Positions 59,990 through 64,000 of a DNA stretch of 64,000 bases are shown one piece after another. A model generated the notes under the pieces. The model saw nothing but the letters and a program-made list of their open reading frames with translations. It was not told the origin of the DNA and ran no database searches. Source of the DNA: Antedon mediterranea (lineage: Eukaryota; Echinodermata; Crinoidea; Comatulida; Antedonidae); the NCBI RefSeq assembly GCF_964355755.1, contig NC_092673.1, forward strand, positions 875,001-939,000, written 5' to 3'. Position 1 is the first letter of the stretch; every line of letters begins with the position of its first letter. Made by a program: the position numbers and the translations under genes.

Positions 59990-61200
59990 AATGTCCTCAG
60001 ATGAGCTGACCTTCATCTTATATGTATCTCTTTTTGTCATCAAAGTATCATTATTTCGTTCATTTTATTTTTGTGTGTGAGGAACTTTACTGGTGTATAC
60101 TTTTTAGTATCATTATTCGTTCATGTATTGAGTAAGAATTTGTATCTCTCTATCTTTAACTGTCATTGTTTATTTTTTTGTGTCTGCCTTTACAAGTATC
60201 ATTACTATACTGATTGTCTTTATGTATATTTGTGTGATATATTGACCACCCTTTTCTTCGTATCGGTACTTTACATTCGCATTTTGTAGGAGTTGTTCTT
60301 ATTTCTTTCTGTATCATTATTTTCATTCGCTTTGGGAAAACATTATTTTTTTTTCATTCTTTTTTTCTTCCTTTCTTTACACCGTCTTTAGACGCGTACC
60401 ATTTGTCTTTTTCGGTCTTTTTCGGACGTCTTCTCAGTTGTAAAAACTGCTGCAATGATTTCCTTAGGAGCTCTATTCAGAAAAGCTCTCTTTGTCTGCT
60501 AAAATAAGAAGAATACCTTAAGTCTTCTTAACAATGGTAAATGATCTGGACTCCTCATACTCAGTTAGTCAGTCAGTCAACCTTCTGTTGTAAAGGATTA
60601 CCGATTTATTCTAACTGTAAGCTGTCTGTATACTGAGCATAATCGTTCGTCTTCTCGCGGCAGCTTTGGGTTTCTTACGTTAGCGATGGATTCATTAGGT
60701 AACTACATTTCCATCATTGTTTACACACCTTAAGGAATAAATATAAATCTTTTTAAAGAAAAAAATATTTCCTTAGGGCAGGTGTTTACTCATGGTTTGT
60801 TTTCAGTTTGCCGATTGTCATCTATTGTACAATGAAATGAAAACAATATATTTTTCACGATAAATGAGAAGTGATCACCGAGATGCGCAATATTTACCTT
60901 TTCCGTTGATTTATATCACGTGATAAAATTACGTTTTTAAATTCTTGCTCGTTTATTTATTTTCTAAATGCTACAATCAATACACGTCATTTGTGCGCTT
61001 GTCAAAATGTCGTTTTCGATTTATTAACTATTCACTTTTGGCTAAAAGTTTTTTTTAAAGTAGGTTATCTCTGTGATATTCTATTTCGCATTAAATATTG
61101 CACTACATTGAAATTAAAATTATTTTCTATCACAGTTATTCATCACAAGTAGTAACGCAATCGGCAATTGAACTCTGAACTCGGTCAATTCTTCTGAATT
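59990..61200. other. Intergenic, T-rich, no gene recognised
   Basis: Long pyrimidine-rich tract (60150-60420) with repeated TATCATTATT words. The 72-codon frame at 60071-60289 is a hydrophobic translation of this tract and not supported as a gene. Confidence 0.45.
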
Positions 61201-61202
61201 AA

Positions 61203-61275
61203 ATGCGTCAACCCAATCAAATGCGTCAACTAAATCTATTGCGTCAACCCAACGAAATGCGTCAACTCAATCAAA
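61203..61275. repeat. Tandem repeat, ~15-bp unit, ~5 copies
   Basis: AATGCGTCAACCCAATC / AATGCGTCAACTAAATC type units. Confidence 0.85.
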
Positions 61276-61577
61276 CCCTACCCAAAAAGTATGATTGTTG
61301 TTCTAAATATAATAGCAATACGTTTTTATATTTATTCACACGCTGTAGGCCTAGAATAATTCATCTTTTTAAAAAACTTCAATTTCTGAACATTGTGGAG
61401 GTTGTAGAAAGGCAAGCTTTTTTAGGAAGTAGCTGGTTCCATGATTTTTAACACAACATATGAAAATGTACAGTATTCTTCGTACATCAAATTATATAGA
61501 AACAACATTTTCTATTCAACTTACACATATACAAAATCAATCTAATTAGGACTTCAAATTAGCTAAGTGAATAAATG

Positions 61578-61882
61578 AATATGTACATCCTAAACACCAT
61601 CTGAACACTTGCGACGTGTAACATATGTACATCCTAAACACCATCTGAACACTTGCGACGTGTAACATATGTACATCCTAAACACCATCTGAACACTTAC
61701 GACGTGTAACATATGTACATCCTAAACACCATCTGAACACTTGCGACGTGTAACATATGTACATCCTAAACACCATCTGAACACTTGCGACGTGTAACAT
61801 ATGTACATCCTAAACACCATCTGAACACGCGACGTGTAACATAATGTACATCTTAAACACCATCTGAACACGCGACGTGTAA
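61578..61882. repeat. Minisatellite, 44-bp unit, 7 copies
   Basis: ATGTACATCCTAAACACCAT CTGAACACTTGCGACGTGTA ACAT from 61581 in 44-bp steps. The last two copies lack TT before GCGACGTG. Confidence 0.95.
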
Positions 61883-62504
61883 CAACATTACTATGATTTA
61901 CATTACTAAGGATTTTGAAAACATTACAATGTGCGAAGAATCATTTTTACGATAATGACTATTGTACTTCACTTCACATATTCAATTTTCTACATTGTTT
62001 CTAACATTTATAGATAGATTAAACATTATTAGTTATCTATAAAACGTTTCTTGACGTTTTTATTTTCAGTTAAATAATTGCAAATTTTATAGGCTAAAAA
62101 TTGATTTTTAGGGGTCTTTGTTGAAAATTCGAGGGCGGGGTAGATACATTATTATTACTAGGCGGCTGCTATATGTACGCGTACGTGTACATAGACACAA
62201 GGGTTGAACGTCAACTACGTCATCATTGCTTGGTGTTGATGATGATATAATTTGTACAGCTATCTAATAAGGTTTCCAACTGATTGTCACTAGTTTATTT
62301 CGCCATAGGCCTACGAAAACATCGATTGGACGAATAATGCAATTAGCGGTCAGATAGTTTGTATACTATAACTCAATAAGAGCTTGATTATCTAATTACA
62401 GGGACGCAGAAGTTAAATGATCTCCCTCATACAAGATTAAATGACATGTAAATAACAAGCAAATGAAATTCACCTGGTTGTGGCAATCAAGTTATTTTAA
62501 CATA

Positions 62505-62656
62505 AAGCTTGGTTTTCTTTGAATGCGCGCAACGCAACGACGTTGTCACCAATCACAAGCTACAGTCTGGAAGAACCATCCATCGTGATTGGTCAAATTA
62601 CTTTTCGACGCGCTAACGTCGTCCCGGCGTTGCGTCGTCCAATTGGGAACCACTTA
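62505..62656. mobile_element. MITE family 2 copy
   Basis: AAGCTTGGTTTTCTTTGAAT GCGCGCAACGC at the left, GTCGTCCAATTGGGAACCAC at the right, inner ACCAATCACAAGC / CGTGATTGGTCAAATTAC. Confidence 0.85.
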
Positions 62657-62659
62657 AAC

Positions 62660-64000
62660 GTGACATGCGTAGTGGTTATTTTGTTTGAAATTGATAATGA
62701 ACTCAAATTAATTATGGTTCGGTTTTATGGTAATTTAAGATTCAGTCATACACCCTTGTAATTATTATCAGTTATCATTTAATCACACGATAAATGTATG
62801 TAAATGTTATATTTTTATTTAATATACACCCTTCGCAATTACCGGTTCCTATGTTGATGCGGAGGACAGGAGGACGGTCGATATACACGACGAGGTTAGA
62901 CACTGGAATCAATGTAATGTTCGCGGTGTATGTTCGAATCAGATAAATTTTGAAATGCAATACCATGTACCACTAGTCAATTGATGTTCCGAAATCGATC
63001 AATTATAAAATTCCATAATTGGAATAATTTTATGTGACATTTCGCATTGTCGATCGTGTGTGAGTTCAAATATTTTATAATGTGGTGAAACCATTTAATC
63101 AAATGTCGTATACTAATTTCAATTTAATTCTACGATGACGCACATTAGGTTCGATTGACATAATTTGTATGTGACTAATTTAAGCGTTTGAACTATCTCC
63201 ATGATAGATTCTTCAAAATTATCCAATTTAGCTTTAAAATGTCAAAACATATAATGTAGATTTTGTATTGGTCGGTGCATTTAGATGTAAAGACTATTAG
63301 ACGATCTGACTTCTTGTAACGCGGGAGTCTATAGACCCACAGGTAACTCGTGACTCTAACACCAGACCACTTCAGGGCCTAACTCGGGGCATTTTCTATT
63401 TATTATAGACCACTGGCTCTAACTCGAGACTCTTTCTCTACTCCCCCCCCCCCGCATGTAAACTCACGGCCACTTGGCCTATAACTTGGGACACCCTTTC
63501 TTGAACCACGACCCACACCCTCCTCCGAGTTACTGCTTGTGTCCAAATTGAATATTGCTTCACTTTTATATATAATATAATATAATATTGCAATTTGAAT
63601 AACTTATGTGTAACGGTTTGAATAATGAGAACTGAGGATCGAATCAAGGCGATAATACAAACGGACATCATAGTAAGAACTGATGTAAACTTATCAACCA
63701 TGTAATAAAAAAAATGTTACTCTCCCGAACGTATAAAATTGACACTTGCTACTTATATTATAATATTCTCATCTTTCATATTTAATTTTCACATTAAAAC
63801 CTATTTCTATATATTATAATTAGGTTGTAGCAGCTCATCTCAACAGACTTCAACGTTAGCATTGTCTGGCCATCGTATAGTTTGAATCCAGCCCAGGAGA
63901 TATTATGTTGTCGATAATAATAAAGCCACAGTGACGTGTTTCAAATTGCGTCTTTTTTGTAAACATCCATTATTTTCTTAAATAAAAACGATTATGTTAT
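62660..64000. other. Intergenic, no gene recognised
   Basis: AT-rich with an 11-base C run at ~63443 and a short TATAA-repeat at ~63568-63590. I see no coding or repeat feature. Confidence 0.45.

Noticed and set aside
60071-60289. Hydrophobic 72-codon frame resembling a membrane protein
   Set aside because: Translation of a T-rich low-complexity tract, which gives Phe/Leu/Val/Cys-rich peptides by composition.
62519-62761. 80-codon plus-strand frame
   Set aside because: Mostly covers a MITE family 2 copy; no protein similarity.

Overview
This window is animal nuclear DNA: AT-rich, intron-bearing, full of SINE, LINE, MITE and minisatellite sequence, with no prokaryotic features. The two recognisable genes and the repeat types (tRNA- and 5S-derived SINEs, Penelope-like retroelement, palindromic MITEs, frequent TAGGCCTA motifs) suggest a marine invertebrate deuterostome, perhaps an echinoderm. 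The species assignment is an inference and stays open.

Left third (1-24,619, minus strand): the first 27 coding exons of CFAP46, a cilia/flagella central-apparatus (C1d projection) protein. They encode the N-terminal ~1,230 residues, and the gene runs off the left edge. Every intron is GT-AG and every exon phase joins correctly. The introns carry a 51-bp satellite, MITEs, a 5S rRNA-derived SINE, a tRNA-derived SINE, a truncated Penelope-like element with a complete hammerhead ribozyme motif, and a Helitron-like insertion.

Middle (24,620-35,943): a 479-bp head-to-head intergenic region with an RFX X-box-like site separates CFAP46 from PACRGL (plus strand, 7 coding exons, 243 residues). Both genes belong to axoneme-related families, so a shared ciliary promoter is plausible. 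PACRGL intron 1 holds a 3.3-kb nested palindromic insertion: GCGCAA-rich arms around a TTAA-flanked element. Intron 5 holds about 21 tandem copies of a 26-bp unit that resembles a 3' splice site.

Right part (35,944-64,000): no host gene recognised. It holds a 40-bp satellite and a decayed 3.6-kb DNA transposon with ~470-500-bp inverted repeats. The transposon's broken protein combines a possible PIN/FEN-like nuclease core with a Cys-rich CXC tail. The rest is many MITE copies, a LINE 3' end and a series of unrelated minisatellites (15 to ~66-bp units).

Most open reading frames in the right part are repeat translations or chance frames.
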